64,000 nt of DNA from Pseudoxanthomonas sp. PXM03 (GTDB taxonomy: Bacteria; Pseudomonadota; Gammaproteobacteria; Xanthomonadales; Xanthomonadaceae). The translations under genes and the position numbers were made by a program. Below, piece by piece: positions 1-11,218 of the stretch. How positions within the stretch are numbered: the first letter of the stretch is position 1; every line of letters starts with the position of its first letter. The notes beneath the pieces are model-generated. The model saw only the letters and a list, made by a program, of their open reading frames with translations. It had not been told where the DNA came from and made no database searches. The stretch spans positions 1,801,857-1,865,856 of the forward strand of contig NZ_JACVAU010000001.1 of NCBI RefSeq assembly GCF_014852005.1, read 5' to 3'.

Positions 1-1
1 G

Positions 2-1024
2 GTCAAGGTTTCCAACGATTCGCCGGTGCTGCTCGACCGCTTCCTCGACAATGCAGTGGAAGTGGACGTGGACATCATCGCCGACCCCGAAGGCAACGTG
101 CTGATCGGTGGCGTGATGGAGCACATCGAGGAAGCGGGCGTGCACTCGGGCGATTCGTCCTGCTCCCTGCCGCCGTACTCGCTGTCGGCCAAGACGCAGG
201 ACGAACTGCGCCGGCAGGTGGTGGAACTGGCCAAGGCACTGAAGGTCATCGGCCTGATGAACACCCAGTTCGCCATCCAGGCTGCCGAGGATGGCGGTGA
301 CGACATCGTCTACCTGCTGGAAGTGAACCCGCGCGCCTCGCGCACGGTGCCGTTCGTGTCCAAGGCCACCGGCATGCCGCTGGCCAAGATCGCGGCCCGC
401 TGCATGGCCGGCAAGACGCTGGCCGGGCAGGGCGCTACCCGGGAGATCGTGCCGGACTACTACTCGGTGAAGGAGGCAATCTTCCCGTTCGCCAAGTTCC
501 AGGGCGTGGACCCGATCCTGGGCCCGGAAATGCGTTCCACCGGCGAAGTCATGGGCGTGGGCCGCAGCTTCGGTGCCGCCATGGCGCGCGCGCAGGAAGC
601 CGGTGGCATCAAGGCACCGCCGGCCGGCAAGGTGTTCATCTCGGTACGCGACCCGGACAAGAAGCGCGTGCTGCCGGTGGCGCAGGAGCTGGTCGGCCGC
701 GGTTACAGCATCGTGGCCACCGCCGGCACTGCCGCATGGCTGCGTGAGCGCGGCATCGACTGCGAGCAGGTGAACAAGGTGGTCGAGGGCCGTCCGCACG
801 TGGTGGACCTGATCAAGAACGGCGAGATCGTGTATATCGTCAACACGACGGAAGGACGTCAGGCCATTGCCGACTCCTTCTCGATCCGGCGCGAGGCCTT
901 GCAGCACCGCGTCACCTACTCAACCACCGTTGCCGGCGCCAAGGCGCTGGTGCATTCGCTGGAATACCGTGGCACGGGCCCGGTGCTGGCATTGCAGGAA
1001 CTGCACAAGGAGCTTCAAGGGTGA
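2..1024 (+). CDS. carB: Carbamoyl-phosphate synthase large subunit, 3' fragment
   Basis: The gene enters from outside the window, and only its last ~340 codons are present. The product makes carbamoyl phosphate from ammonia (passed from the CarA glutaminase), bicarbonate and two ATP, for arginine and pyrimidine synthesis in the cytoplasm. The fragment opens inside the second ATP-grasp module ([14 protein letters not shown], then [18 protein letters not shown]). It ends with the MGS-like allosteric domain ([18 protein letters not shown] to the IVNTTEGR region), where UMP and ornithine act in the E. coli enzyme. The stop codon overlaps the GTG start of greA in the sequence GTGA, so the two are probably translationally coupled. 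Confidence 0.97.
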   Translation, partial: VKVSNDSPVLLDRFLDNAVEVDVDIIADPEGNVLIGGVMEHIEEAGVHSGDSSCSLPPYSLSAKTQDELRRQVVELAKALKVIGLMNTQFAIQAAEDGGDDIVYLLEVNPRASRTVPFVSKATGMPLAKIAARCMAGKTLAGQGATREIVPDYYSVKEAIFPFAKFQGVDPILGPEMRSTGEVMGVGRSFGAAMARAQEAGGIKAPPAGKVFISVRDPDKKRVLPVAQELVGRGYSIVATAGTAAWLRERGIDCEQVNKVVEGRPHVVDLIKNGEIVYIVNTTEGRQAIADSFSIRREALQHRVTYSTTVAGAKALVHSLEYRGTGPVLALQELHKELQG

Positions 1025-1497
1025 GAGCCCCATTGACCATGCAGGGCGCGCAGCGCCTGCGCCAGGAACTGGATCTGCTGAAGACGGTGAAACGGCCGGA
1101 AGTGATCACCGCCATCGCCGAAGCGCGCGCGCACGGTGACCTGAAGGAAAACGCCGAATACCATGCCGCCCGCGAGCAGCAGGGCTTCATCGAAGGCCGC
1201 ATCAAGCAGCTGGAAGGCGAGCTGTCGCACGCCGAGATCATCGACGTCAGCAAGCTCAACGCCGGTACGCGCATCGTGTTCGGCGCCCGCGTGGTGCTGG
1301 CCGATGTCGACACCGACGAAGAGAAGCGCTACCAGGTGGTCGGCGACCTCGAGGCGGACATCAAGCTGGGCCTGATCGCGATCTCCTCGCCGCTGGCCCG
1401 GGCGCTGATCGGCAAGCACGAAGGCGACAGCGTCACGATAGACGCGCCTGCCGGCCAGCGCGAATACGAAATCGTCAGCGTTTCCTACGCAGACTGA
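1021..1497 (+). CDS. greA: Transcription elongation factor GreA
   Basis: GreA rescues backtracked RNA polymerase by inserting its coiled-coil finger into the secondary channel and stimulating transcript cleavage. The 158-residue length is normal. The N-terminal coiled coil carries the expected [16 protein letters not shown] stretch with its acidic tip (D and E of GDLKENAEY). The C-terminal FKBP-like domain covers roughly residues 80-158 ([16 protein letters not shown]). The start is a GTG overlapping the carB stop. Downstream, rpfE begins 4 bases after the greA stop, so carB-greA-rpfE-recJ looks like one transcription unit. Confidence 0.96.
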   Translation: MRAPLTMQGAQRLRQELDLLKTVKRPEVITAIAEARAHGDLKENAEYHAAREQQGFIEGRIKQLEGELSHAEIIDVSKLNAGTRIVFGARVVLADVDTDEEKRYQVVGDLEADIKLGLIAISSPLARALIGKHEGDSVTIDAPAGQREYEIVSVSYAD

Positions 1498-1501
1498 GCC
1501 G

Positions 1502-2455
1502 ATGGCGCAGGCCACGCTGCTGTTGCCTCCGCGCACCCGTCTGGTGGGACAGGCGTTGCCGACCGATGTGGCGCGGGCGCTGGGGCGCGCGGATCGCGCG
1601 GCCGGTGAGGCGGGCGAGCATGCGCAGCTGCGGCGCCACTTCCAGTTGGTGCCGGACCATTGGCCGGTCGCAGCCCTGACGCGCCAGCGCGACGCACGGG
1701 ATGCCGCCGGCGCGTTGTGGCTGCGTGCCGATCCTGCGCGCGTGTCGCCCGACATGAACGGTGCGCGCATGCTGGCGTATGGCGAGGCGCTGGCGCTGGG
1801 CGACGAAGACACCGCGCAATTGCTGCCCGCACTGAAGCCGCTGTTCGGCGATGCCGGCATGCTGCTGGACGCGCCGGATCCCGCCCGCTGGTACCTGCGC
1901 CTGCCGCCCGAGGCGAAACTCCCGGTGTTCGCGCCGGTGAATGACGTGCTGGGCGACGATCTGTTCGCGCACCTGCCGGAAGGCGAAGCGGGCCGCCGTT
2001 GGCGTGCCCTGCTCAGCGAAGCGCAGGTGCTGCTGCACAACCATCCCTGGAACGCACAGCGCGTCGCGCAGGGCAAGCCGCCGGTGAACTCGCTGTGGTT
2101 CTGGGGCGGCGGCGTGCTGCCGGACTTCGTACGCACCGGTTTCCGCCAGGTCAAAGGCAACGATGTGCTGTTGCAGTCGCTGGCGCATGCGGCCGGGGTG
2201 GAACCTGTGCACGCGAGCGGGGAGGGCGGCGTGGATGCGTTGATCGATCTGCGTCATCTGCGCAACCTGGATCTGCTGTGCCGTGACGCACTGCAGCCCC
2301 TGCTGGACGCCCTGCACAAGCGCGAGCTGGACGTGCTGACTCTGGATTTCGAGGATGGCGCGCTGTTCGCGCTGCGCCGCGAGCAACGCTGGCGCCTCTG
2401 GCGCCGCCCGATGCAACGCCTGGACACGCTACGCCCGGACCACGTTCCGGCATGA
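1502..2455 (+). CDS. rpfE: RpfE-like protein (phosphoglycerate-mutase-related)
   Basis: This is a 317-residue cytoplasmic protein with no signal peptide or membrane segment. The central part has a conserved-looking core: PVNSLWFWGGGVLPD at about residues 195-210, preceded by LLHNHPWNAQRV. Such WFWGGG proteins are annotated in xanthomonads as RpfE or as relatives of cofactor-independent phosphoglycerate mutase. The metal-binding serine and aspartates of a true mutase are not obvious, so enzymatic activity is doubtful. In Xanthomonas rpfE belongs to the quorum-sensing locus next to greA and recJ, as here. It overlaps recJ by ATGA. Identity rests mainly on synteny plus the motif. Confidence 0.72.
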   Translation: MAQATLLLPPRTRLVGQALPTDVARALGRADRAAGEAGEHAQLRRHFQLVPDHWPVAALTRQRDARDAAGALWLRADPARVSPDMNGARMLAYGEALALGDEDTAQLLPALKPLFGDAGMLLDAPDPARWYLRLPPEAKLPVFAPVNDVLGDDLFAHLPEGEAGRRWRALLSEAQVLLHNHPWNAQRVAQGKPPVNSLWFWGGGVLPDFVRTGFRQVKGNDVLLQSLAHAAGVEPVHASGEGGVDALIDLRHLRNLDLLCRDALQPLLDALHKRELDVLTLDFEDGALFALRREQRWRLWRRPMQRLDTLRPDHVPA

Positions 2456-4176
2456 CCTCGCCCAAGATCCGCCGTCGGACCATCGCGGCGAATGGTCAGT
2501 GGCCGGAGGGCGTGCCGTTGCTCCTGCAACGCCTCTACGAAGCCCGCGGTGCGCTCTCGATGGATCAGGCGCAACCACGCCTGGCGCAGTTGCTGCCACC
2601 CGACCAGCTCGGCGGCCTTGATGGCGCCACCGCGTTGCTCGCCGATGCGATCGCGCAGGACCGCCACATCGTCATCGTGGGCGACTTCGATTGCGATGGC
2701 GCCACGGCGTGCGCGGTCGGCGTGCGCGGCCTGCGCCTGCTCGGCGCGCGGCACGTGACGCCTGCGGTGCCCAACCGCATGGTGCATGGCTACGGATTGT
2801 CGCCCTCGCTGGTGGATGAACTCGACGCACTGCAACCCGACCTGCTCGTCACGGTCGATCACGGCATCGCATGCCACGCCGGCATCGCGGCGGCGAAGTC
2901 GCGGGGCTGGCACGTGCTTGTCACCGACCACCACCTGCCCGGCGAAACGTTGCCGCCGGCCGATGCCATCGTCAATCCGAACCTGCGCGATGACCCGTTT
3001 CCCAGCAAGGTGCTGGCCGGCGTCGGGGTGATGTTCTACGTGTTGCTGGCGTTGCGACGACTCCTGCGCGAACGGGGCACGTTCGACGGCGCGGGGCCGG
3101 ATCTCTCCACGCTGCTGGATCTGGTCGCCGTGGGTACCGTGGCCGATCTCGTGCCGCTGGATGCGAACAACCGCGCCCTGGTCGGCGCAGGCTTGCGCCG
3201 GCTGCGGGCCGGGCAGGCGTGTGCGGGCCTGCAGGCACTGATGCGCGTGGCAGGCCGCGAGCCGGCGCGCCTGACCGCAGCCGACATCGGTTTCGCCATC
3301 GCGCCACGGTTGAATGCGGCCGGACGGCTGGAGGACATGGCCCTCGGCATCGCCTGCCTGCTGACCGACGATGCCACGCAGGCCGAAGAGATGGCGCGCG
3401 TGCTGGAAGGCATCAATGCCGAGCGTCGCGGCGTGCAGCAGCAGATGGTGGATGAGGCGCAGGCCGCGCTCGCGCGCATCGATGTCGCGGAGGACGGGCA
3501 GGTGCCGCTCGCCCCATGCCTGTTCGATCCGGAATGGCATCCCGGCGTGGTGGGCCTGGTCGCCTCCAAGATGAAGGAACGCCTGCATCGGCCGGTGGTG
3601 GCCTTCGCGCCAGCAGAGCCGGGCAGCGCCACGCTGCGCGGATCGGCGCGCTCGATTCCCGGTTTCCACATCCGCGACGCGCTGGCGGCCATCGACACTG
3701 CGAACCCCGGCCTGATGCAGCGCTTCGGCGGCCATGCGATGGCGGCGGGGCTGTCGCTCGATGAAAGTGCACTGCCGGTGTTCCGTGACGCCTTCCACCG
3801 CCATGCCGCCGCGATGCTCGACGACGCCTTGCTGCAGGAAGAACTCCTGAGTGACGGCGAACTCCAGTCCGGCGAGCTGGACCGCATGCACGCGGAAGCG
3901 CTGCGTGGCGCGGGGCCATGGGGGCAGGGATTCCCGGAACCCATGTTCGATGGCGTGTTCGACGTGCTGGACTGGCGCGTGGTGGGCGAGAAGCACCTGA
4001 AGTTCTCGTTGCGCCTGCCCGGACAGGCCGCACCGTTGAACGCGATCCAGTTCAACGGGTGGCACGACCAGCCACCGCCTTCCCGCATCCAGGCGGCCTA
4101 TCAGCTGGACACCGACGACTGGCAGAACCGTCGCGGCATCCAGCTGCTGATCCGGCACTGGCAATCGGCCGATTGA
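2452..4176 (+). CDS. recJ: Single-stranded-DNA-specific exonuclease RecJ
   Basis: RecJ is a 5'-3' exonuclease on single-stranded DNA that acts in RecF-pathway recombination and mismatch repair. The 574-residue length is typical. Manganese-binding DHH motifs are visible: GDFDCDGATA near residue 80, VTVDHG near 138 and VTDHHLPG near 158. The DHHA1 domain carries RFGGHAMAAGLSL near residue 425, and an OB-like C-terminus follows. The ATG overlaps the rpfE stop (ATGA). The gene ends 9 bases before the convergent acyltransferase gene. Confidence 0.96.
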   Translation: MTSPKIRRRTIAANGQWPEGVPLLLQRLYEARGALSMDQAQPRLAQLLPPDQLGGLDGATALLADAIAQDRHIVIVGDFDCDGATACAVGVRGLRLLGARHVTPAVPNRMVHGYGLSPSLVDELDALQPDLLVTVDHGIACHAGIAAAKSRGWHVLVTDHHLPGETLPPADAIVNPNLRDDPFPSKVLAGVGVMFYVLLALRRLLRERGTFDGAGPDLSTLLDLVAVGTVADLVPLDANNRALVGAGLRRLRAGQACAGLQALMRVAGREPARLTAADIGFAIAPRLNAAGRLEDMALGIACLLTDDATQAEEMARVLEGINAERRGVQQQMVDEAQAALARIDVAEDGQVPLAPCLFDPEWHPGVVGLVASKMKERLHRPVVAFAPAEPGSATLRGSARSIPGFHIRDALAAIDTANPGLMQRFGGHAMAAGLSLDESALPVFRDAFHRHAAAMLDDALLQEELLSDGELQSGELDRMHAEALRGAGPWGQGFPEPMFDGVFDVLDWRVVGEKHLKFSLRLPGQAAPLNAIQFNGWHDQPPPSRIQAAYQLDTDDWQNRRGIQLLIRHWQSAD

Positions 4177-4185
4177 GGGCGCCGG

Positions 4186-5397
4186 TCAGCGCTCCGGCCA
4201 GGCCAGGGGCTCCGGACTGCGGGACGGCGCATCGCCGGCACGCTTCAGTCCGAACAAGGGCCGCAGCCATCCCACGCGCCGGATCACTTCATAGCCGGCG
4301 AAGCACGCGGCGAAGGTGATCGCCACCAGCAAGGGGCCTTCCACCATCGGCGGTATCGCCAACGGCTTCAGGTGGTGGGCGACGACCACGGTCACCGTCT
4401 GGTGCAGGATGTAGACGGGGAACACCGCCGGCACCAGATAGCGCAGCGCCCGGTTGTCGGCAGGACGCCAGTGCCGGGCGAAACCGAGTACCGCCACGAT
4501 GGCGCACCACTGGTTCAGGCCCCAGGCCATCCGCATCCCCATGCGTGCCCAGTCGGGCGGGGCTGCGTCGGCAAACTGCGCGAAGTAGGCGACCAACCCG
4601 GCCCAGCTGAGCAGCCAGGCAGCCAGGGCTGGCCAGCGCTGGCGTTCGATGGCATCCCACACCCCGTCCGCACGGGCGATGAGGAAGCCGAGCAGGAACA
4701 CGCCGAAGTACTGCACATGGTTGTACCAGTCGTCCAACAGGGCGTGCGTCTGCTCGAAACGGCCGATCATCAGCACGCGCGCCACGCCGAGGAACAGGAC
4801 GGGACCGGCCAGTACGCCGATGCCGGAAAGCCAGGGGCCCAGGTGGCGCTCCGCCGCATTGATGGCGCGGGGCCCGAGCCTCCAGAGCAGCCACAGCGCG
4901 ACGGTGTAGACCCACAGGTAGGCGACGAACCACAGATGGTTCCATGTCGGGACATCCAGGCAGCCGTCGGCATCGCAGAAGCCGTCATGACCGGCCAGGT
5001 AGCGCGCGTAGAACGCCAGGTAGCCCTCGTGGTAGCCGCCAGGTAACTGTTCGACCACCTCGTAGTAGGACTGCGGCGGCACGATCACCAGCATGCCGAA
5101 GACAAGCGGCACCAGCAGCCGCCACGAACGGGTCCCAAGAAAGCGCATCCGGCCACCGGCAGCATCGGCGGCCTGCCGCGCCTTGCCGAGCAGGAACGCC
5201 GTGGCGCAGCCGGACACCAGGAACAGCAGCGACAGTCGCCAGGGGGAGCTGAGCATCATGAACGGTTCCAGCGCGTGGCTGGCGCCGGGGCTTTTCACGT
5301 GCCAGTCCCAGGTCACGTAGTACATGCCCACGTGGTAGAGCACCAGCAGCCCGAAGGCGCAGACGCGGACCCAGTCCAGATCGTGGCGACGTTGCAT
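4186..5397 (-). CDS. Acyltransferase family 3 membrane protein (OpgC-like)
   Basis: The product is an integral membrane O-acyltransferase of the Acyl_transf_3 family, about 403 residues with around ten hydrophobic segments. It begins with the family's hallmark (RRHDLDWVRVCAFGLLVLYH), with a membrane-embedded His and Arg. The closest general resemblance is to OpgC/MdoC-type proteins that succinylate glucans, but the substrate cannot be read from sequence. The start chosen is the ATG preceded by AAGGAGACCACC, a strong Shine-Dalgarno at good spacing; the frame is open further upstream without support. It is divergent from the LytTR gene, with 154 bases between them, so that membrane regulator is a candidate controller. 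Confidence 0.85.
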   Translation of the reverse strand: MQRRHDLDWVRVCAFGLLVLYHVGMYYVTWDWHVKSPGASHALEPFMMLSSPWRLSLLFLVSGCATAFLLGKARQAADAAGGRMRFLGTRSWRLLVPLVFGMLVIVPPQSYYEVVEQLPGGYHEGYLAFYARYLAGHDGFCDADGCLDVPTWNHLWFVAYLWVYTVALWLLWRLGPRAINAAERHLGPWLSGIGVLAGPVLFLGVARVLMIGRFEQTHALLDDWYNHVQYFGVFLLGFLIARADGVWDAIERQRWPALAAWLLSWAGLVAYFAQFADAAPPDWARMGMRMAWGLNQWCAIVAVLGFARHWRPADNRALRYLVPAVFPVYILHQTVTVVVAHHLKPLAIPPMVEGPLLVAITFAACFAGYEVIRRVGWLRPLFGLKRAGDAPSRSPEPLAWPER

Positions 5398-5539
5398 GGT
5401 GGTCTCCTTCATCGACAAGGCGGCCAGCGTCGGGGGCCGTGCATGTCCGCGCCATCGCGAAGGGACGCATGGTGGAGGGGCAGGGCCCAATCGAGGGAAG
5501 CAAGGGACGAGTTGCGGCGGTGTTGCGGGAGGCGCGGGC

Positions 5540-5552
5540 TAGAATGCGCGCA
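5540..5552 (+). promoter_or_regulatory. -10 box giving a probable leaderless start for the LytTR gene
   Basis: TAGAAT at 5540-5545 ends 7 bases before the A of the start codon at 5552. Sigma70 transcription would then begin at the ATG. No Shine-Dalgarno precedes the ATG. The -35 region is weak. Confidence 0.45.
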
Positions 5553-6436
5553 TGACGGAACAGCCCCCGCCTACCTACGAGCGCTACCTGCCCTGGCGGC
5601 GATGGGTGGAGATCGGGTTCTGGGTGGCGATGATCGGCGCCAACTGCATCGGCAACAGCATGACCACGCTGATCGACATGCGGCGGCAGGGCTCCGGCGT
5701 GGAGGCATGGGAGCCGGCCGTCTGGGAGGCGAGCAGTGCGCTGGTGTGGCTGCTGGTCCTGATCCCGGCGATCGCCTGGTACACCCGGCGCTTCCCGCTG
5801 CATTGGGAAAATTGGCGCCGGCGGATACCCGAGTACCTGCTGGCGAGCATCGTGGTCTGCATCATCCACGTCGCCGGCATGGTCGCGCTGCGCGTGATGG
5901 CCTACCGCAGCCAGGGCATGACCTACGAGTTCGGCCCCTGGCCTCGCGAACTGGTCTACGAGTACCTGAAGGATATCCGCAGCTTCGCCACGATCGTCGT
6001 GCTGGTGGAGGGCTACCGCTTCCTGCTGCGCCGCTGGCAGGGCGAAGCCAGCCTGCTGGCCGAGCCGGACGAAGGTCCGCCGTTGGAGCCGGTGGACCGT
6101 CCGGAGCGCTTCCTGGTGCGCAAGCTGGGGCGCGAGTTCCTGGTGGCGGCCAACGACATCGAGTGGCTGCAGGCCGCAGGCAACTACGTCAACCTGCGGG
6201 TACGCGGCCACGACTACCCGCTGCGGAGCACGATCGCCGGCATCGAGACCCGCCTGGATCCACGCCGTTTCACCCGCATCCACCGCAGCTACATCGTCAG
6301 CCTGGACCAGGTGGCCTCGATCGAGCCGCTGGACACCGGTGATGCGCGCGTGCACATGAAGGATGGCAGCGCGCTGCCGTGCAGCCGCCGCTACCGGCAG
6401 GACCTGCGTCAGCGGACCGGGGCGGAAGCCGCCTAG
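5552..6436 (+). CDS. Membrane-anchored LytTR DNA-binding regulator
   Basis: This 294-residue transcription factor has about four hydrophobic segments in the first ~165 residues (for example ALVWLLVLIPAIAW and ASIVVCIIHVAGMVAL). A C-terminal LytTR domain spans about residues 185-285 (RKLGREFLVAANDIEWLQA, then RFTRIHRSYIVSLDQV). LytTR domains bind DNA direct repeats through a beta fold. There is no receiver domain, so the signal is presumably sensed in the membrane. Xanthomonas rpf loci contain a LytTR-type gene called rpfD near recJ. This may be its counterpart, but I cannot confirm orthology. It shares a CTAG stop with the gene opposite. Confidence 0.87.
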   Translation: MTEQPPPTYERYLPWRRWVEIGFWVAMIGANCIGNSMTTLIDMRRQGSGVEAWEPAVWEASSALVWLLVLIPAIAWYTRRFPLHWENWRRRIPEYLLASIVVCIIHVAGMVALRVMAYRSQGMTYEFGPWPRELVYEYLKDIRSFATIVVLVEGYRFLLRRWQGEASLLAEPDEGPPLEPVDRPERFLVRKLGREFLVAANDIEWLQAAGNYVNLRVRGHDYPLRSTIAGIETRLDPRRFTRIHRSYIVSLDQVASIEPLDTGDARVHMKDGSALPCSRRYRQDLRQRTGAEAA

Positions 6437-8361
6437 GCAGCGCGGGTCGCTGGCACGCGCGGCAGACGTTCCACGGCGTAGCTGGCCACCAGTTCGATGG
6501 CACCGCTGCGGATCGCGTCTTCAGGCTCCTCCAGCAGCGCTTGAAGGGCGATGCCGGGTGGGAGCGTGCGTCCCCACAATCCGGCCCAAGCGTTGCGACG
6601 GTCCTTGGCCGCATACAGGGCACGGTCGGCCATGCGCAGCGCGTAGTCCCAACCGCCTGTGGTGTTGTCGAAGAACGGGAAAGGGGCGAAGCCCAGCGAG
6701 ACGGTCAGTGGCCAGCGCTGGCCTGGCGCCAACTCGTGCACATCGCACAGTGTTTCCTGCACGCGCGCCGCCACCGTGCAGGCCTGGGCTTCGGTCAGGT
6801 CCGCGCACGCCATCAGGAACTCCTCGCCACCCCAACGGGCGATGACGTCGTCCGCACGCCCCAGTTCGCGCAGCTGGCGCGAGAGCGCCACCAGCACCTG
6901 GTCGCCGGCGTGGTGGCCATGACCATCGTTGACCTGCTTGAAGTGGTCGATGTCGATGAGGAACAGCACATGGCGCGTACCGGCGGCGGGCCGTTGCAGC
7001 GACATGGCCTTCAGCGACTCCGTGGCGGCGCGGCGATTGCGCAGGCCGGTCAGGGGATCGGTGGCACTGACCTTGCGCAGCTGCCGGTTCTTGCGACGCT
7101 GCAACAGGCCGAAGCCGACACCTGCCAGCACCAGCAGGGTCATCAGCGTCACGCCCGCACGACGCAGCAGCGCGGATTTCTCGTCATTCAGCACGCGGAT
7201 CTGTGCCTGGTGGCGCATCTGCTCCAGTTCGCGCTGGGCCTGTGCGCTTTCGCTCCGCGCCTGCAGGTCGGCCAGCAACTCCAGCCGCTGATGCCTCAGC
7301 GCTTCCATCTCCAATCCGTGCAGGCGGGCACCCACCGCCAGCGCCTGCTCCGCCTGCCCAAGCGCGGCATGCGCCGCCATCCACGCGAGCAACACTTCGC
7401 GCTGCTTCTGCGGCTGTGGCTGGTCGTCCACCAGGGCCCAGGCTGCGCGGGCGGTCTCCAGCGCCTGCACGTGTTCACCGGCCTTGCGCTGCAGGACCGA
7501 CAGTTTCGCAAGCGAGCCCGCTTGCCCGGGCAGGTCCCTGTTCTTCGCCTGTTCGCGGATGGCTGCTGCCAGCACCGGCCGGGCCTTTTCCAAGTGTCCC
7601 TGCCGGATCCACAGGCCCGCGCGCTCGCTGCGCAGGCGATGCACCACGGTATGGGCCTGCTGGCGCTGGGCCATGGCTTCACCGGCGTCGATCGTTTCCA
7701 TGGCGTCTGCATCGCGCTCCAGCGCGACCAGGTTGAGCGCATGGTTGTGCACGATCAGGGGGTCTTCCAGTCCCACGCTGGCCGCTGTGGCCAGGGCTTT
7801 GAGGTAGTACCTGTCGGCCACCTCGGGCGAGGCCAGATAGTCGGCATGGATCAGCCCGATATTGTTGAGCGTGGCGGCCTGCACCAGCCCGGCATCGCGT
7901 TCGTCGAGCCGCGAAGAGACGTCGTAGGCGCGGAGGTACGCGGCCTCCGCGGCGCGGATATGGCCTGCGCCCTGGTAGATCGATCCGATCTGCGAATACG
8001 CGCGCATCCGCAGCGCGGGTGCGAGCGCTGGCGTTTCATCGACGCGCCGTTCCATCCGCTCGGCGGCGCTGATCGCCCGCTCCGGCTCACCGCTCAGCCC
8101 GGCGGCTATCCCCAGGCAACTCAGCGTCTTGAGTTCATCCTCGACGTTCAGGTCTTTCGCTTGCAGCAGCGCGCTCGCCAGCACCACCGCCCTGGCGGGT
8201 TCGTCGCGCCTCAGTTTCAGGCACTGGCCGACCTGGCTCGCGCGGTCGGTCACGGGCGCCGTGGGCGCGTCGCCGGCGCAGGCCACGGAGAAGGCGAACA
8301 CCAGCGCCAGGCCGAGCAGGCCGGACAGCAGCGATGCGGACGGTGCGGTGTGGGTGGTCAT
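6433..8361 (-). CDS. TPR-containing diguanylate cyclase (GGDEF)
   Basis: The product is a 642-residue exported or membrane-anchored cyclase that makes cyclic di-GMP from two GTP. An N-terminal signal sequence (LLSGLLGLALVFAFSVACAG) is followed by a long TPR-like helical region to about residue 370. A membrane helix (VTLMTLLVLAGVGFGLL) comes next, then a cytoplasmic GGDEF domain at about 427-590. The active site reads RWGGEEF. An RADD inhibitory I-site stands five residues before it, so product feedback is likely. The start is the ATG giving a clean signal peptide; an open frame continues upstream but would overlap prfB antisense. It ends on the CTAG shared with the LytTR gene. The periplasmic TPR region suggests a protein or peptide signal. 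Confidence 0.9.
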   Translation of the reverse strand: MTTHTAPSASLLSGLLGLALVFAFSVACAGDAPTAPVTDRASQVGQCLKLRRDEPARAVVLASALLQAKDLNVEDELKTLSCLGIAAGLSGEPERAISAAERMERRVDETPALAPALRMRAYSQIGSIYQGAGHIRAAEAAYLRAYDVSSRLDERDAGLVQAATLNNIGLIHADYLASPEVADRYYLKALATAASVGLEDPLIVHNHALNLVALERDADAMETIDAGEAMAQRQQAHTVVHRLRSERAGLWIRQGHLEKARPVLAAAIREQAKNRDLPGQAGSLAKLSVLQRKAGEHVQALETARAAWALVDDQPQPQKQREVLLAWMAAHAALGQAEQALAVGARLHGLEMEALRHQRLELLADLQARSESAQAQRELEQMRHQAQIRVLNDEKSALLRRAGVTLMTLLVLAGVGFGLLQRRKNRQLRKVSATDPLTGLRNRRAATESLKAMSLQRPAAGTRHVLFLIDIDHFKQVNDGHGHHAGDQVLVALSRQLRELGRADDVIARWGGEEFLMACADLTEAQACTVAARVQETLCDVHELAPGQRWPLTVSLGFAPFPFFDNTTGGWDYALRMADRALYAAKDRRNAWAGLWGRTLPPGIALQALLEEPEDAIRSGAIELVASYAVERLPRVPATRAA

Positions 8362-8477
8362 GCCGGCGGCGACTCTGGGCAGGGCACTGGATGTGATGCA
8401 AGAACCGTTCCGCAGCCGGCGCGGCGCACCGCTCTGGTATCCTTCCCGACCGATTCCGCATCCCTGCCACGCACCCC

Positions 8478-9603
8478 ATGATCGAGCTGAATCCCATCCG
8501 CCAGCGCATCGCCGACCTGCAAGACAGGCTGGCCTCGCTCCGGGGGTATCTTTGACTACGATGCCAAGCGCGAACGCCTGGAAGAAGTAAACCGCGAGCT
8601 GGAAAGCCCGGATATCTGGAACAACGCCGAGTACGCGCAGCAACTGGGTCGCGAGCGCTCACTGCTGGACAAGACGGTCAACGGCATCCGCGATATCGAG
8701 GAAGGCCTGACCGGCGCGGGCGAGCTGCTCGAACTGGCGGAGATGGAGAACGACGAGGACACCGCGCACGCCGTGGTGGCGGACGTCGAGCGCTATGCCG
8801 CGCACGTGGACAAGCTGGAATTCCAGCGCATGTTCTCCGGCAAGATGGACAGCTCGAATGCGTTCGTCGACATCCAGGCCGGCGCCGGCGGCACCGAGGC
8901 GCAGGACTGGGCGGAAATCCTGCTGCGCATGTACCTGCGCTGGTGCGAGTCGCGCGGCTGGAAGACCGAGCTGATGGAGGCCAGCGGCGGCGACGTGGCC
9001 GGCATCAAGTCCGCCACGCTGCGCGTCGAGGGCGATTTCGCCTACGGCTGGCTGAAGACCGAGACCGGCGTGCACCGCCTGGTGCGCAAGTCGCCGTTCG
9101 ACTCCGACAACCGCCGCCATACCAGCTTCACCTCGGTGTTCGTGTCGCCGGAAGTCGACGACAACATCGACATCGACATCAACCCGGCCGACCTGAGGAC
9201 CGACGTTTACCGCTCATCCGGTGCCGGTGGCCAGCACGTCAACAAGACCGAATCGGCGGTACGCATCACCCACGTGCCCACCGGAATAGTGGTGGCCTGC
9301 CAGACCGGCCGCAGCCAGCACCAGAACCGCGACAACGCGATGAAGATGCTGGCCGCCAAACTGTACGAGCTGGAAATCCAGAAGCGCAACGCCGAACGCG
9401 ATGCGGTGGAAGCCACCAAGTCCGACATCGGCTGGGGCAGCCAGATCCGCAACTACGTGCTGGACCAGAGCCGCATCAAGGACCTGCGCACCGGCGTGGA
9501 GCGTTCGGACACCCAGAAGGTGCTGGACGGCGACCTGGACGAGTTCGTCGAGGCCAGCCTGAAATCGGGCCTGGAAGCGGGTTCGAAACGCATCGACGCC
9601 TGA
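8478..9603 (+). CDS. prfB: Peptide chain release factor 2, programmed +1 frameshift
   Basis: RF2 ends translation at UGA and UAA. Codons 1-25 run from ATG 8478 to an in-frame TGA at 8553-8555. Translation shifts +1 at CTT TGA C and continues at GAC 8554-8556 to the stop at 9601-9603, giving 374 residues. The stop-codon-reading tripeptide SPF is present ([12 protein letters not shown]). The peptidyl-transferase motif GGQ sits in [16 protein letters not shown]. The intergenic distance to lysS is 103 bases and holds a REP-like repeat. This is the classical autoregulated prfB arrangement, not a pseudogene. Confidence 0.96.
8541..8556 (+). promoter_or_regulatory. prfB programmed frameshift site
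   Basis: The sequence is CGGGGGTATCTTTGAC. A G-rich internal Shine-Dalgarno-like element is followed by the slippery CTT codon, the in-frame TGA and C. When RF2 is scarce, slow termination lets the ribosome slip +1 and complete RF2. The first base is C where the E. coli element has A. Confidence 0.93.
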
Positions 9604-9621
9604 TCCGCCCACGAGTCACCC

Positions 9622-9684
9622 GTGGGAGCGACGCAAGTCGCGAGCTCTTCTCCGGCACTCGTTCGCGACTCACGTCGCTCCCAC
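9622..9684. repeat. REP-like inverted repeat, copy 1
   Basis: Arms at 9622-9643 and 9663-9684 form a 22-bp imperfect inverted repeat (GTGGGAGCGACG... / ...CGTCGCTCCCAC) with two mismatches, located between prfB and lysS. The same core recurs at 38392-38453, so it is a dispersed family of extragenic palindromes and may stabilise or end transcripts. Confidence 0.75.
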
Positions 9685-9706
9685 GCTCCAGAACACGACA
9701 CGACCC

Positions 9707-11218
<1,512 letters not shown>

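Noticed and set aside
8553..8555. In-frame TGA early in prfB, which could be read as a pseudogene or sequencing error.
   Set aside because: It sits in the conserved CTT TGA C programmed frameshift site, and the downstream frame is intact with SPF and GGQ motifs.
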